57,951 bases of DNA, taken from contig CALIGI010000090.1 in assembly GCA_938021205.1 (NCBI GenBank), positions 1 to 57,951 of the forward strand. Reading direction: 5' to 3'. Origin of the DNA: an uncultured Pseudanabaenaceae cyanobacterium (GTDB lineage: Bacteria; Cyanobacteriota; Cyanobacteriia; PCC-9006; JAAUQQ01). Below the pieces are notes generated by a model. It saw only the letters and a list, made by a program, of their open reading frames with translations, had not been told where the DNA came from and ran no database searches. This document shows, in pieces, positions 26,866 through 36,708 of the stretch (positions are counted from its first letter, which is position 1; each line of letters begins with the position of its first letter). The position numbers and the translations under genes are program-made.

Positions 26866-28386
26866 TTATTCGGCCTCGGCTTCGTCCACTGCGGTTTTCT
26901 CTGGGCGCATGAGGGGGAAGGCAATCACATCGCGAATGCTGGGGGAATTGGTCAGGAGCATGACAAGGCGATCGATACCGATACCCAAACCAGCCGTGGG
27001 AGGCATGCCATATTCCAGAGCGGTGAGGAAATCCTCATCCACATCATTCGCCTCTTCATCCCCCGCTGCCTTAGCAGCAGCCTGGGCTTCCAAGCGCTGC
27101 CGCTGATCTACAGGGTCGGTCAGCTCTGAGAAGCTATTGGCCGTCTCACGCCCAACAATAAACAGCTCAAAACGCTCCACCAAGCCAGGCTTGCTGCGAT
27201 GAGGCTTGGCAAGAGGCGAGATTTCGACAGGATAGTCGGTAATAAACGTGGGCTGAATCAGCGTCTCTTCAACCTTCTGTTCAAAGGCTTCGTTGAGGAT
27301 TTTGCCGATGGAAGGCATATCGCCACAGCCATGGATGCCTGCTTCCTTGGCTGCCGCCTTGGCCGCATCAAGGTCATCAAAAGCAGCAAAATCGACCCCC
27401 GTCGCTTCCTTCACCGCATCATGCATGGTGATGCGCTTCCAAGGAGCCTGAAGATTAATTTGCTCGCCTTGGTAGTCAATCTCTAAGGTGCCAATCACCT
27501 TCTCTGCCGCGTCGACGACGAGGGCCTCAGTCAAGGCCATCATGTCGTCGTAGTCAGCATAGGCCTGGTAAACCTCGATGGTGGTGAACTCAGGATTGTG
27601 ACGGGTGGAAACGCCCTCGTTACGAAAGATCCGGCCCAGCTCAAACACCTTCTCAAACCCCCCCACGATCAAACGCTTGAGGTGTAGTTCTGTGGCGATG
27701 CGCAGGTACATCTCCATCTCCGTGGCGTTGTGATACGTCACGAAGGGCTTGGCTGCGGCTCCCCCAGCGGAGGTTTGGAGCACGGGCGTTTCAATTTCGA
27801 TGAAGCCGTCGGCGTCCAGATACTGGCGAATACCAGCGGTGATTTTTGCCCGGCGACGTAGGGTCTCACGTACGTCGGGGTTGACGATCAGGTCAACGTA
27901 GCGCTGGCGATAGCGCTTTTCTACGTCGGTGAGGCCATGCCACTTGTCCGGCAGAGGTAGCAGGGACTTGGTGAGGATTTCGTAGTGGTGAGCGCTGACG
28001 GAGAGCTCGCCTTTGTCGGTGCGGCGAATGCTGCCTTTAACGCCGATAAAGTCGCCAGCATCGGTGAGGTTCTTGAGCTGGCCAAAGGCTTCTGGATTGG
28101 CCTCGTCCATGGCCGCTTTGATTTTTTTGCGGTCTAGGAAGAGCTGGATCTGACCGCTTTCGTCTTGGATGGTGAAGAAGGCTAGCTTGCCGAAAACGCG
28201 GCGATTGATGATACGACCGGCGATCGCTACTTCCACATCAACCTCAGTCCCATTCTCCAGGTCAGCATATTTTGCCTGAAGCTCCGCTGCGCTATGGGTC
28301 GATTTCCAGCTATAAGCGTAGGGATTGTGCCCTGCTTGGCGTAGCTGTTCGACCTTTTCAAGGCGGGTATCACGGAGTTCAGACAT
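26866..28386 (-). CDS. lysS: Lysyl-tRNA synthetase, class II
   Basis: A 506-residue class II aminoacyl-tRNA synthetase that charges tRNA-Lys. An N-terminal OB-fold anticodon-binding domain lies at about 50-160 ([26 protein letters not shown] spans residues 53-78). Motif 2 is [15 protein letters not shown] around residue 255 and motif 3 is [13 protein letters not shown] near 465. The full length matches the bacterial family. It ends in an acidic tail. The convergent histidine kinase gene lies on the other side of the palindromic element. Confidence 0.97.
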   Translation of the reverse strand: MSELRDTRLEKVEQLRQAGHNPYAYSWKSTHSAAELQAKYADLENGTEVDVEVAIAGRIINRRVFGKLAFFTIQDESGQIQLFLDRKKIKAAMDEANPEAFGQLKNLTDAGDFIGVKGSIRRTDKGELSVSAHHYEILTKSLLPLPDKWHGLTDVEKRYRQRYVDLIVNPDVRETLRRRAKITAGIRQYLDADGFIEIETPVLQTSAGGAAAKPFVTYHNATEMEMYLRIATELHLKRLIVGGFEKVFELGRIFRNEGVSTRHNPEFTTIEVYQAYADYDDMMALTEALVVDAAEKVIGTLEIDYQGEQINLQAPWKRITMHDAVKEATGVDFAAFDDLDAAKAAAKEAGIHGCGDMPSIGKILNEAFEQKVEETLIQPTFITDYPVEISPLAKPHRSKPGLVERFELFIVGRETANSFSELTDPVDQRQRLEAQAAAKAAGDEEANDVDEDFLTALEYGMPPTAGLGIGIDRLVMLLTNSPSIRDVIAFPLMRPEKTAVDEAEAE

Positions 28387-28522
28387 AACGGCAAGTGAAA
28401 TGGATGCAGTATCGCAATCAAAATTGCAATGAGAAACTGCTAGCCCTGGAGCTAGTGCAGTCCTTTAGCGTAAACGTTTGGGGCAACATTCCTACAAGAA
28501 TCCTTAGCTTGAGGCTCTGGAT

Positions 28523-29542
28523 TTAGACAACTTTCAAGGACTGTAAGCATTGTCGAGCCTGGTCTGCATCCACCAAGATCTGAGCTTTTAAGGCGTCCAG
28601 CCCATCAAACTTCTGCTCAGGCCGCAGAAATTTTACCAGTTCCACTCTGAGCTGCTGACCGTAAAGGTCACCCTGCCAGTCGAGCAAATGCACTTCCACC
28701 GTGACACTCTCGCCCGAAACAGTGGGACGAACACCAATATTTATCACCGCAGGATAGCGATGGAGCGGGGTCACTGGGCGGCTGAGGCTGCCCTCTATAT
28801 CTTCCAAACTAGAAACTTCTACGGCATAGACTCCCAGCCGAGGAATAAACTTCCGCTCCGGCAGTGAGAGGTTCGCTGTGGGAAAGCCAATTGTGCGGCC
28901 TAACTGCTTGCCCTCGACGACCTCACCCTGGAGCCCATAGCGCCGACCCAGCAGAGGCTTTACTGCCTCTATATCTCCTGCCTCTAGGGCAGCGCGAATG
29001 CGAGAGCTGCTGATGCGATCGCTATCTTGGGGATACAGCGCCACCACATTCACATCCACACCACGAGGCTCCAACAATTTCTGAAGGCCCTCAGCATTTC
29101 CCGTACGACCAGCCCCAAAGTGGAAATCAGCCCCAATGCTAACGCTGCGGCAATCCAATCCCTGGAGCAAAATCTGCTCAACAAACTCTGCGGGGGAGAG
29201 CTTTGCTAGGGCTGCATTAAAGGGCAACAGCACTAGCTGCTCGATGCCCAGGGCGGCTAGCTGTTGAACTTTCTCGGTAACCGGGGTGAGGAGCGATCGC
29301 TGCTGTCCTGAAAAGAATTCGCGGGGATGGGGCGAAAATGTCACCACCGTACGAATGGGCTTACCGTTCGGATTATGCTCAGCAGAGCAACCTGCCAAGC
29401 CTCCTGACACACTATCTTCGCCAACAGGTAATCCCACAGCAGGCTGGATCACCCGTCGATGTCCAAGGTGGACACCGTCAAAATTTCCCAACGCGACAAA
29501 CGTTGGCGTTATGGCCTGAGTTAAATCTGAAGCAATGCGCAC
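28523..29542 (-). CDS. ribF: Bifunctional riboflavin kinase/FAD synthetase RibF
   Basis: The enzyme converts riboflavin to FMN and then FAD. The N-terminal FMN adenylyltransferase domain has VALGNFDGVHLGH near the start and GADFHFGAGRTGN near residue 145. The C-terminal flavokinase domain has TIGFPTANL, a PRLGVYAVEV strand and VINIGVRPTV, with EVHLLD toward the end. An insertion of about 25 residues (PVGEDSVSGGLAGCSAEHN) sits after the first motif and is unusual. The GTG at 29542 gives a typical N-terminus; an upstream TTG at 29563 would add seven residues. About 135 bp separate it from lysS. Confidence 0.94.
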   Translation of the reverse strand: MRIASDLTQAITPTFVALGNFDGVHLGHRRVIQPAVGLPVGEDSVSGGLAGCSAEHNPNGKPIRTVVTFSPHPREFFSGQQRSLLTPVTEKVQQLAALGIEQLVLLPFNAALAKLSPAEFVEQILLQGLDCRSVSIGADFHFGAGRTGNAEGLQKLLEPRGVDVNVVALYPQDSDRISSSRIRAALEAGDIEAVKPLLGRRYGLQGEVVEGKQLGRTIGFPTANLSLPERKFIPRLGVYAVEVSSLEDIEGSLSRPVTPLHRYPAVINIGVRPTVSGESVTVEVHLLDWQGDLYGQQLRVELVKFLRPEQKFDGLDALKAQILVDADQARQCLQSLKVV

Positions 29543-29612
29543 GCCGTCTATCTTGCCACGCAAGGGACTGAGTCCACAACGATAGCTTAAGAGAGCAAGT
29601 TGCGGACCTCTC

Positions 29613-30500
29613 CTAGGAGGAAACCGAGGTACAGTTCACGACCACAGGGGCTCGCTTCAAAACAATCTCCATGCCTTCCTTCGCAATCACAGCCCCCCCA
29701 AAATGCTCACGAGCCGCAGCCGCCACATCATCCAGAAAATCATCATCATGGGAGGGATCATGGTGGAAAATCACCAGCTTCTTAACCCCGGCAGCCTCAG
29801 CGACCTTAATAGCCTCTTGCCAGGTTGAATGGCCCCAGCCCTTCTTGCTCATTACCGGATCGTTGTATTCGTCGTCAGTATAAGTCGCATCGTAGATCAA
29901 CACGTCAGCCTGGCGCGCGAGGTAAACGAGATTCTCGTCTAGGCGGCCTGCAAAATGCTCTGTATCTGTGGCATAAACCACCGTATAACCATTGGCGGTA
30001 ACGCGATAACCCAAGGCCTTGCCTGGATGATTGAGCAGAGCTGTCTCAATGGCAACCGAGTCAAGCTCCAGGACATCACCGGGCAGCAAATCATGGAACG
30101 ACAGATTACTCGCCATGATTTGGAGAGACACGGGGAAATTGGGATGGAGCATCTGCATGCCTAGGCGCTGCTCTACGGTGGAGCCGTCTAGAGCCACAGC
30201 GCCATAGATATGGAAGCGATTCTGGGGGGTAAAGGCAGGTTCAAAGAATGGAAAACCCTGCACATGGTCCCAGTGGTAATGGCTAAAGAAGATCCGAGCC
30301 TGCAAAGGGCCTTCGGTCATCATCTGCTTGCCAAGGCAACGCAAACCTGTCCCACCGTCAAAAATTAGACGTTCACCATTGACCTGCATTTCTACGCAGG
30401 GGGTGTTTCCGCCATAGCGGATCGTATCTTGACCGGGAGAGGGAATACTACCGCGCACACCCCAAAACCGAATTTTGAATGTCTCGTGGCCTTTGACCAT
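29613..30500 (-). CDS. MBL-fold metallo-hydrolase
   Basis: A 295-residue metallo-beta-lactamase-fold hydrolase. It opens IRFWGVRGSIPSPG, typical of the phosphodiesterase-like branch. The metal site is HYHWDH in FSHYHWDHVQG near residue 92, with further metal ligands probably in YATDTEHF, IYDATY and HHDPSHDD. The branch includes proteins annotated as cyclic-nucleotide or RNase Z-like hydrolases, and the substrate here is unknown. The C-terminus (VVVNCTSVSS) is short. It lies about 50 bp upstream of ribF on the same strand, so the two could share a transcript. Confidence 0.85.
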   Translation of the reverse strand: MVKGHETFKIRFWGVRGSIPSPGQDTIRYGGNTPCVEMQVNGERLIFDGGTGLRCLGKQMMTEGPLQARIFFSHYHWDHVQGFPFFEPAFTPQNRFHIYGAVALDGSTVEQRLGMQMLHPNFPVSLQIMASNLSFHDLLPGDVLELDSVAIETALLNHPGKALGYRVTANGYTVVYATDTEHFAGRLDENLVYLARQADVLIYDATYTDDEYNDPVMSKKGWGHSTWQEAIKVAEAAGVKKLVIFHHDPSHDDDFLDDVAAAAREHFGGAVIAKEGMEIVLKRAPVVVNCTSVSS

Positions 30501-30936
30501 AGATTGACTTTGGAATGCCGAGTCTTGGATGCCGAGGGAAACACCATCAGATAATGATGCAGTTTACTGTAAGGATCTCAATCTGGTGGCGGCGATCGCC
30601 CACGTGAACACTTACAACATCAAACGTCACTGTCACCGAGGACATCTGTGACTCAGGATACACAGATGTTACTTATTTATGCACTGAATATGCAAAACAT
30701 TTTCCCCTCAGTATGGTGTATAAACCAGCTCATTCCCCATAGAAATGATTTTGCAGCCCTGGGAGCACAATGTATAGGTTCGACCCAAGACCCCCAAATG
30801 ATTTTGACGATTAGGACTTGCGATGAGAACAGCGCAAACTATCCGCCGAAACACTTTTGGATTGTAGGATTAGGATATTGACCACGACACTCTGTGCTGC
30901 TTCTCCCTATGGGTGTAATGCCTGCAATCTTTTGCC
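30501..30936. other. Divergent intergenic region
   Basis: This 436-bp gap separates the minus-strand MBL gene from the plus-strand DUF3611 gene, so both promoters should lie here. I see no RNA gene, no strong hairpin and no convincing small frame. Confidence 0.5.
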
Positions 30937-31482
30937 ATGACCTCCCGCATCGACAACTTTTCCGTTCAGAAAATCGCCGAGCAGTTTCGTCTGTTGGGTT
31001 GGATTGGTTTTTGGGCCCAGATTGTTCTCGGGGTCATCGCAGGGATCATGGCGGTGGTTGGTACTACCGTAGAAAAAGCAGGTAGTGCGGGCCTGAGCGG
31101 TATCCCCTTCACTTTTGGTGGCCTCATCGCCCTATTTGTGTCAGCCTACTGGGCATTTCGCTACACAAAACTATCTCGCCAGCTACGGGCCAGTGACACC
31201 TTAGCTAGGCCCAGTCGCGCTGAAACCATTGGCCTACTGCGCAAGGGGCTGATGACAACATTGGTGGGGCTAATTTTGACAACCATTGGCTCTGAGGCCG
31301 TTTCAGGCGTTTTGTTTACGAAAGCCCTAAACCAAGGCGTTGCTGGATTCGTCAACACTGATCCAAGCCGCTATATCCAGCCAGTGGATCTGTTTGTGGT
31401 TCTGGCTAATACCCATATCGTCACAGCCCATGTGCTGAGTTTGGCACTGTCCCTCTGGCTGTTGAATCGGGTGATTCGCTAG
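30937..31482 (+). CDS. DUF3611 family membrane protein
   Basis: A 181-residue integral membrane protein with four predicted transmembrane helices, near residues 18-42, 56-76, 100-124 and 150-175. The N-terminus (SVQKIAEQFRLLGWIGFWAQIVLG, residues 9-32) and the AKPSRAETIGLLRKGL-like loop (ARPSRAETIGLLRKGL here) are typical of DUF3611, a family of cyanobacteria and plastids. The function is unknown. It is followed by a strong bidirectional terminator shared with lepB. Confidence 0.85.
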   Translation: MTSRIDNFSVQKIAEQFRLLGWIGFWAQIVLGVIAGIMAVVGTTVEKAGSAGLSGIPFTFGGLIALFVSAYWAFRYTKLSRQLRASDTLARPSRAETIGLLRKGLMTTLVGLILTTIGSEAVSGVLFTKALNQGVAGFVNTDPSRYIQPVDLFVVLANTHIVTAHVLSLALSLWLLNRVIR

Positions 31483-31518
31483 GGCTTCAGATTATCAGCT
31501 CAGACAACATCCAGACAG

Positions 31519-31560
31519 AAAAAAGCCACTGATGCTATCCATTGCATCAGTGGCTTTTTT
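31519..31560. terminator. Perfect bidirectional terminator
   Basis: AAAAAAGCCACTGATGC (31519-31535) pairs exactly with GCATCAGTGGCTTTTTT (31544-31560) around an eight-base loop. The T-run is present on both strands, so it can end both the DUF3611 transcript and the convergent lepB transcript. Confidence 0.92.
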
Positions 31561-31589
31561 CACGACCACGGCTTGAGGACAAGGCTGAA

Positions 31590-32255
31590 CTAATCTTGAG
31601 CGTCATTCCCATCCGACTCTAGGCTCTCAGGATAAGTCGGTTCTTCCACACCGCCAATACGGCTAGGTGGCCAAAAACGCACCACGGCACGACCAATAAT
31701 CTTTTCCCGAGGCACATAGCCCCAATAATGGCTGTCGTAGCTGTTATTGCGGTTATCGCCCAAGACGAGGTAGGAATCTTCCGGCACTCGCTCTGGCAGG
31801 TTGAGGTCTTCTGGCTGCCACTGGTAATTGGGGCCTTCTTGGATATAGTCTTCCTCGATCATTTGACCGTTCACGAAAACCTGGCACTCCTGGGAGGGGC
31901 TTCCGTTAGGGGTAGATGATTCGGCAGGCTTGCAGTCCTTGACTTCGATGCGATCGCCCGGCAGGCCAATCACTCGCTTAATAAAGGCATCCTTAAACTC
32001 TTGCCGACGCAGCTCATCCGTGGGATTAAAGACGACGATGTCGCCTCGATCCGGATCATCAAATCGATAGCTGACCTTATCGATGATCAAGCGATCATGG
32101 ACTTCAAGGGTGGGCAGCATGGAGCCAGAGGGAATGAAGCGAGCTTCCGCCACGAAGGTGCGAATGCCAAAAGCTAAGAGGGCGCTCAAGGCGATGGTTT
32201 TGAACGCCTCCGCCACCACATTTTCCTGATTGGCCATCGGTTCTTGATCTTTCAT
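31590..32255 (-). CDS. lepB: Signal peptidase I LepB
   Basis: A 221-residue type I signal peptidase that cleaves signal peptides after export. There is one N-terminal membrane anchor at about residues 18-36. The Ser/Lys dyad is S45 in PSGSMLPTL and K93 in KRVIGLPGD. The conserved boxes RGDIVVF and [16 protein letters not shown] are present. Length and topology match cyanobacterial enzymes, which may serve the plasma or the thylakoid membrane. An internal Met at residue 7 is a possible alternative start. The gene is convergent with DUF3611 across a strong terminator. Confidence 0.95.
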   Translation of the reverse strand: MKDQEPMANQENVVAEAFKTIALSALLAFGIRTFVAEARFIPSGSMLPTLEVHDRLIIDKVSYRFDDPDRGDIVVFNPTDELRRQEFKDAFIKRVIGLPGDRIEVKDCKPAESSTPNGSPSQECQVFVNGQMIEEDYIQEGPNYQWQPEDLNLPERVPEDSYLVLGDNRNNSYDSHYWGYVPREKIIGRAVVRFWPPSRIGGVEEPTYPESLESDGNDAQD

Positions 32256-32512
32256 TAATGGTCGTTGGATTGAATTCCCTAGATTTTTCCTGGAGCCCTG
32301 GCAAGCTACGAGATGCGCTGAGTAGCAATCATAGCGAAATCCTGTGACAGCGATGATGCCGCATTGGAATTGAAGCGGCTGAGTATCACAGCTATTAAGC
32401 AGGATGACATTCTATTCACGATTCAGCAGAACCTAGCCGCTGTCATCTAGGGGAGTGCCGTGATTCCCAAAGGGCCTTGACCCCATCTATCCGCGAAAGG
32501 TTGCCCGATCGC

Positions 32513-33277
32513 TCAAGCCCAAACAACCTCCGTAGAAAAACGCCCATCCGCTTGTAAGTCCAACACCCGAAACCCAGGCCCCCGCGACTCATCCATAACC
32601 ATGACCTGCTGCTGCGCCTTGCACTGGAAACAAGTCGAAGGACTACCCAGAAACGTCACTCCATTGCGATCGCCTTCAAACGCTTGATGGATATGGCCAT
32701 TGAGCACCAGCTTGATTTGGAGATGGCGATCGCACACCGCCAAAAACTCCTCCGCATTTTCTAGACCAATCCCATCCATCCAGGCTGAACCGATGGCGAC
32801 TGGATGATGATGCAGCGCCACCAGCGTCGGTAAGCTAGGCTCAGCCTGAAGTTGCTCATCCAGCCAAGCCAATGCCTCCTGGGCCAAGCGCCCCTGGACC
32901 TGTTGGGGCAGCATCGTCCCTAACAAAAGAATCTGCCAGCCGCCCTGCTGAATCGCTTTGCTGGGTGAACAGGGCGGCTCACTGAGGATTTCAAACAGGG
33001 CTTCCAGGTTCTGATCATGGTTGCCGGGGAGCCAATAGGTGGGGATGTTCAGTGGAGCCAGGTTGGCATAGAGATATTCGTAGGATGCTTCGGAGTCGTC
33101 TTGGGAGAGGTCGCCCGTGAGGAGGAGTAGGTCGGGGCGAGGCGTTAGAGTTTGGAGCTTGGCGATCGCCCGCTGAAAGGTCTGATTGGTCGCACAGCCC
33201 AGCATGGTTTGGCTAGGGTCAGCAAAGAGGTGGGTGTCGGTGAGTTGGGCGATGCGCAAGGTCATACCGGGTGCCAT
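32513..33277 (-). CDS. CpdA-like metallophosphoesterase
   Basis: A 254-residue calcineurin-like phosphoesterase. All metal-binding motifs are present in order: QLTDTHLF (D-x-H), LLTGDLSQDDS, PGNHDQ, VALHHHPV and NGHIHQ. This set and the length match CpdA (3',5'-cyclic AMP phosphodiesterase). Cyanobacteria use cAMP as a signal, so cAMP turnover is plausible, but close relatives cleave other phosphodiesters. The ATG at 33277 is used because the 15 residues upstream show no family likeness. It stands alone on the minus strand between lepB and the ankyrin gene. Confidence 0.82.
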   Translation of the reverse strand: MAPGMTLRIAQLTDTHLFADPSQTMLGCATNQTFQRAIAKLQTLTPRPDLLLLTGDLSQDDSEASYEYLYANLAPLNIPTYWLPGNHDQNLEALFEILSEPPCSPSKAIQQGGWQILLLGTMLPQQVQGRLAQEALAWLDEQLQAEPSLPTLVALHHHPVAIGSAWMDGIGLENAEEFLAVCDRHLQIKLVLNGHIHQAFEGDRNGVTFLGSPSTCFQCKAQQQVMVMDESRGPGFRVLDLQADGRFSTEVVWA

Positions 33278-33437
33278 GGAAATTGCTCGCGGTGATTGCC
33301 CAAGCCATTGGCTCAAGGGCAACTATCAACCTTTACAGTCTCTGTAATAGGACGATTCTGAGCAACCCTCCTTCAACCCCGTCAATTCACGGGCTCAGAA
33401 CTGGGAAACCTAAACCCAAGTGCTCATCCTCTCTCCC

Positions 33438-34220
33438 ATGCCTCAGCCCTCAGATCTGTTTCCCCCCAACAGACCTCACCCTCTCGATGGTCAGATTTTT
33501 GATGCCATTACCACCCATGACATAGCTCATCTGAAAGCACTGTTGAGCGCAGGTGCAAGGCCCAATGCAATCCATCCCAGCATAGGCCACACAGCGTTAA
33601 GCCACGCAGTTCAGCAGGGCAATGGCGACGTTATCCAGTTCCTGCTTAACCGAGGTGCTGACGTCAATGGCTCCGGCATCCATGGCGAAACAGCCCTAAT
33701 GACAGCAGCCAGCCACGGCAACCTCGAACTCGTCCAGTTGTTACTGGAGCAAGACGCTCACATTGGGGCGATGTCCCACGATGGCGACACAGCACTGTGC
33801 CTCGCAGCGGGCTCAACGAAGTGGGTGCAAGTGGAAGCAGGTGGCAAGCTAGAGCAGTCCCCAGAAGGCATCACCCGGCAAACCGAAGCAGGGCCAGAGC
33901 AACTCCGCCCGATGGGTGAAAGCCAAGTCATTGCAGTAGTGGATCACCTGCTGGACGCTGGAGCCCAACTCAATCGCCAGGGATACAGTGCCACGCCACT
34001 GATGGAAGCCGCTCGCTATGGTCAGCTCAGGCTATTGGCATTGCTGCTGAAACGCGGAGCCAATCCCCAACTCGCCGCAAAAGATGGTCAAACCGCTCTG
34101 GAGATCGCCAAGCTCTACAATCAAACGCGGGCGCTAACGCTGTTAAAGGCGCACTCCAATGCAGCCAAGGGTGGGGATGACGCAAAACCATCAAAATCTG
34201 TCCAGCTCACCGCCACCTAG
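33438..34220 (+). CDS. Ankyrin repeat protein
   Basis: A 260-residue protein built of ankyrin repeats. Clear units include a repeat near IFDAITTHDIAHLKALLSAGA, then GHTALSHAVQQGNGDVIQFLLNRGADVN, GETALMTAASHGNLELVQLLLEQDA, a disrupted DTALCLAAGS unit, YSATPLMEAARYGQLRLLALLLKRGANP and a last partial unit QTALEIAKLYNQ. An insertion of about 45 residues splits the fourth unit. Ankyrin proteins mediate protein binding; the partner is unknown. No signal peptide is seen. The gene overlaps the bioF start by about 60 bp, implying co-transcription with the biotin cluster. Confidence 0.85.
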   Translation: MPQPSDLFPPNRPHPLDGQIFDAITTHDIAHLKALLSAGARPNAIHPSIGHTALSHAVQQGNGDVIQFLLNRGADVNGSGIHGETALMTAASHGNLELVQLLLEQDAHIGAMSHDGDTALCLAAGSTKWVQVEAGGKLEQSPEGITRQTEAGPEQLRPMGESQVIAVVDHLLDAGAQLNRQGYSATPLMEAARYGQLRLLALLLKRGANPQLAAKDGQTALEIAKLYNQTRALTLLKAHSNAAKGGDDAKPSKSVQLTAT

Positions 34221-35412
34221 GCCTTCTCCCAAAGCTTGGACCTTTGCTGAGCAGGCATTGGCGGAGCAGGAAGCGAACCACCGCAGGCGGGAATTGCGAT
34301 CGCTCACCCCCATAGACACCCTCCACATCTGTCGAGACGGCCAAACGCTGCTCAACTTCAGCGCCAATGACTACCTGGGCCTCTCCAAACATCCCCAGGT
34401 CATTGCTCGGGCCGTGGACTACACCCAACGCTATGGAACCAGCGCCACCGCATCTCGACTCGTGGCGGGCGCATTCACCATTCACGAGCAGTTGGAAACG
34501 CAACTCGCATCGTCACTGGGACATGAAGCGACACTTTTATTTGGCACGGGCTTCCAGGCCAATTCCACGGTAATTCCAGCTCTGGTCAGGAATGACGCCA
34601 AGCAAACGTTGATTCTCTGCGATCGCCTCGTCCACAACAGCCTGGTCAAAGGCATCCTCGCCAGCGGAGCCCGCTTTATCCGCTTTCCCCACAACGACAT
34701 GGTGGCGCTGGAACAACAATTGCAAAAGGCCTCTGGCAAATATCAGCGGTTGATGGTGATTAGCGAGACGGTTTTTAGCATGGATGGCGATCGTGCCGAT
34801 GTGGAGGCCCTCATTGCCCTAGCCAATCAATTTGGGGCCTTCCTCTACCTCGACGATGCCCATGCCCTCGGCGTCCTTGGTCCTGATGGCATGGGCCTAG
34901 CTGCCCAACGGCCCGGCGTTGATTTACTCGTCGGCACCTTTGGTAAATCCTGCGGTGCAGCGGGGGCCTTTGTCGCCTGCTCCGCTCAATTGCGGGACTA
35001 TCTCGTAAACTTCTGCGCGGGAGTGATTTACACCACGGCCCTCCCGCCCGGAACGGTCGGAGCAGTCTCCGCCGCGTTGGACTTGATTCCAGCGATGGCA
35101 GCCGAACGGCAGCACCTTGCCACCGAAGCTCAATGGTTGCGCCATCAACTCGAAGTTTTGGGCTACGGCACGGGCGGCTCAATGTCCCAGATCGTCCCCG
35201 CCATCATTGGTTCAGAAGCAGAGACCCTCGCCCTGGCATCCCACCTGGAAACCCAGGGCTACCTCGCCACCGCCATTCGACCGCCTACGGTTCCAGCCAA
35301 CACGGCCCGCATCCGCTTTGCCCTGTCCTGCCACCACCAGCGGGAGCATTTGGTAGGGCTAGTGGCAGCGATCGCGTCGCCAGCTTCCGCAGGAATTCTA
35401 CAAAGCCCCTGA
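34159..35412 (+). CDS. bioF: 8-amino-7-oxononanoate synthase BioF
   Basis: A 417-residue PLP enzyme of biotin synthesis that joins pimeloyl-ACP (or -CoA) with L-alanine. Motifs include FSANDYLGLSKHP near 70, GTSATASRLVAGAFTIHEQLE, a YLDDAHALGVLG stretch with the PLP-contacting Asp, and the PLP lysine in GTFGKSCGAAGAFV near residue 260. The start at 34159 has AAAGG nine bases upstream; an internal ATG at 34177 is an alternative. The start lies inside the ankyrin gene, overlapping it by 62 bp. Downstream in order are a small membrane protein, an esterase, bioC and, after a fusion gene, bioD. Confidence 0.93.
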   Translation: MQPRVGMTQNHQNLSSSPPPRPSPKAWTFAEQALAEQEANHRRRELRSLTPIDTLHICRDGQTLLNFSANDYLGLSKHPQVIARAVDYTQRYGTSATASRLVAGAFTIHEQLETQLASSLGHEATLLFGTGFQANSTVIPALVRNDAKQTLILCDRLVHNSLVKGILASGARFIRFPHNDMVALEQQLQKASGKYQRLMVISETVFSMDGDRADVEALIALANQFGAFLYLDDAHALGVLGPDGMGLAAQRPGVDLLVGTFGKSCGAAGAFVACSAQLRDYLVNFCAGVIYTTALPPGTVGAVSAALDLIPAMAAERQHLATEAQWLRHQLEVLGYGTGGSMSQIVPAIIGSEAETLALASHLETQGYLATAIRPPTVPANTARIRFALSCHHQREHLVGLVAAIASPASAGILQSP

Positions 35413-35489
35413 AAGTTAACCCCAAACAGTGCTGGTGAAAACCGAGTAGGGATGGAAAAATGAAGGAGTGAATTTGAATGGGGTGAGCG

Positions 35490-35909
35490 ATGGAAGTCTC
35501 GGGTCTCTTGAAATATGGCGGTTACGGGCTGGGCGGACTATTTCTGATCCTGGTCGTGATCTGGATTGTGACCGCAGTGCGTATCGTCAAACGAACCCAG
35601 GGATTGCCCCAGGCGTTGAATAACTTCTTTGCGGCGATCGTCAACGGCAAGCTAGATGCTGCCTATGCCATGACCACTAAGGCCTATCGCAACCAAGTCA
35701 ACCGCAAAGACTTCGTCAAATTCATCAAGCAGAACAACCTCAAGCAGTACAAGACTTCCAAGCTGGCTGCCCCCATGGCGGAAAGTGGCTTTCAACGCCT
35801 CAACATCACAGCCGAACTCAACAATGGTCCCGGCGTTCCCCTCAGTTTCTTGTGGACCAAGGAAGGCGAAACCTGGCGAGTTGAGCAGTTAGTCAAGCGT
35901 GACGAGTAA
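35490..35909 (+). CDS. Small membrane-anchored NTF2-like protein
   Basis: A 139-residue protein with one N-terminal membrane helix (about 8-32: YGLGGLFLILVVIWIVTAV) followed by a soluble domain of about 100 residues. The helix QALNNFFAAIVNGKLDAAYAM and the later strands suggest a cystatin/NTF2-like fold of the DUF4864 type; this is inferred from pattern, not proven. It lies between bioF and the esterase gene and overlaps the latter's GTG start by 11 bp, so it belongs to the operon. Its role in biotin synthesis, if any, is unknown. Confidence 0.7.
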   Translation: MEVSGLLKYGGYGLGGLFLILVVIWIVTAVRIVKRTQGLPQALNNFFAAIVNGKLDAAYAMTTKAYRNQVNRKDFVKFIKQNNLKQYKTSKLAAPMAESGFQRLNITAELNNGPGVPLSFLWTKEGETWRVEQLVKRDE

Positions 35910-36600
35910 GACATTGCCAACTGACGCGCCCCAAGCCGAAGCCATTGCCTACCACGGCTGGGCCTTTGACCGGCAATGCTGGCAACCTTGGCAAGCCAAA
36001 TTTGCAGAGCAAGGTATTCCCCTAAAGGCCTTTGACCGGGGCTACTTTGGCAATCCGACCCAGCCCACTTTCGAGTATCCCCATAGCCAAAAAATCATCC
36101 TGGCCCATTCCTACGGCCTCCACCTCTGCCCCTCCCAACAACTCAGGGTGGCGGATTTGATTATTGTCTTTGGAGGCTTCCATCGCTTTCACCCCAGCGC
36201 TCCCAAAGCAGAGCGACGCTCCCGCCGCGTCCTCCAGCAAATGATCGGGCAATTCGGCCAAGCCCCGAACCAAGTGCTGCAAGCCTTTTGGCAAAACTGC
36301 GGCCTGCCCCCCAAGCAATGGCTCGACCGCTCAGCCAAGGTTCTGCAACCGCTAGCCCATGATTTGCAGGATTTGGATCATTCCTTGCTCTGCATTGAAT
36401 TTTTGGCCAGGCGGCCCAAGATTTTAATTGTTCATGGGCGGGAAGATGCGATCGCCCCCCTATCCCAGGGCCAAGACCTCGCCAAAGAACTGTTCAACAA
36501 CGCCGAACTAATTGAACTGAAAGGTCCCCACGCCCTTCCCTTCATACAACTTGAAGCCTGTTGGGAAGCGATCCGGCCCTCCATTAGCGCAATCCTGTAG
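35899..36600 (+). CDS. Alpha/beta hydrolase, likely pimeloyl-ACP methyl ester esterase
   Basis: A 233-residue alpha/beta hydrolase with a visible catalytic triad: S71 in LAHSYG (nucleophile elbow), D183 in HGREDAIAP and H211 in KGPHALPF. A YHGWAFD motif near residue 18 forms the oxyanion region. Its position between bioF and bioC points to the BioH role, cleavage of the methyl ester of pimeloyl-ACP. It is not a clear BioH and fits better with the cyanobacterial BioK or the BioG type; which of these cannot be settled by eye. The GTG start overlaps the preceding gene by 11 bp, indicating translational coupling. Confidence 0.8.
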   Translation: MTSKTLPTDAPQAEAIAYHGWAFDRQCWQPWQAKFAEQGIPLKAFDRGYFGNPTQPTFEYPHSQKIILAHSYGLHLCPSQQLRVADLIIVFGGFHRFHPSAPKAERRSRRVLQQMIGQFGQAPNQVLQAFWQNCGLPPKQWLDRSAKVLQPLAHDLQDLDHSLLCIEFLARRPKILIVHGREDAIAPLSQGQDLAKELFNNAELIELKGPHALPFIQLEACWEAIRPSISAIL

Positions 36601-36708
36601 GAGCATTTTGTGAAGTGACCTAAGCCTTTGCTACGGACTGCTGCACCAAGACCCTCCAACCACCGCCACCCCCTTAGAATCAACAGGCCCCGTTCGCGCC
36701 CTATCCCC

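Noticed and set aside
30770..30795. GGTTCGACCC, similar to a tRNA T-loop
   Set aside because: No acceptor, D or anticodon stems can be paired around it.
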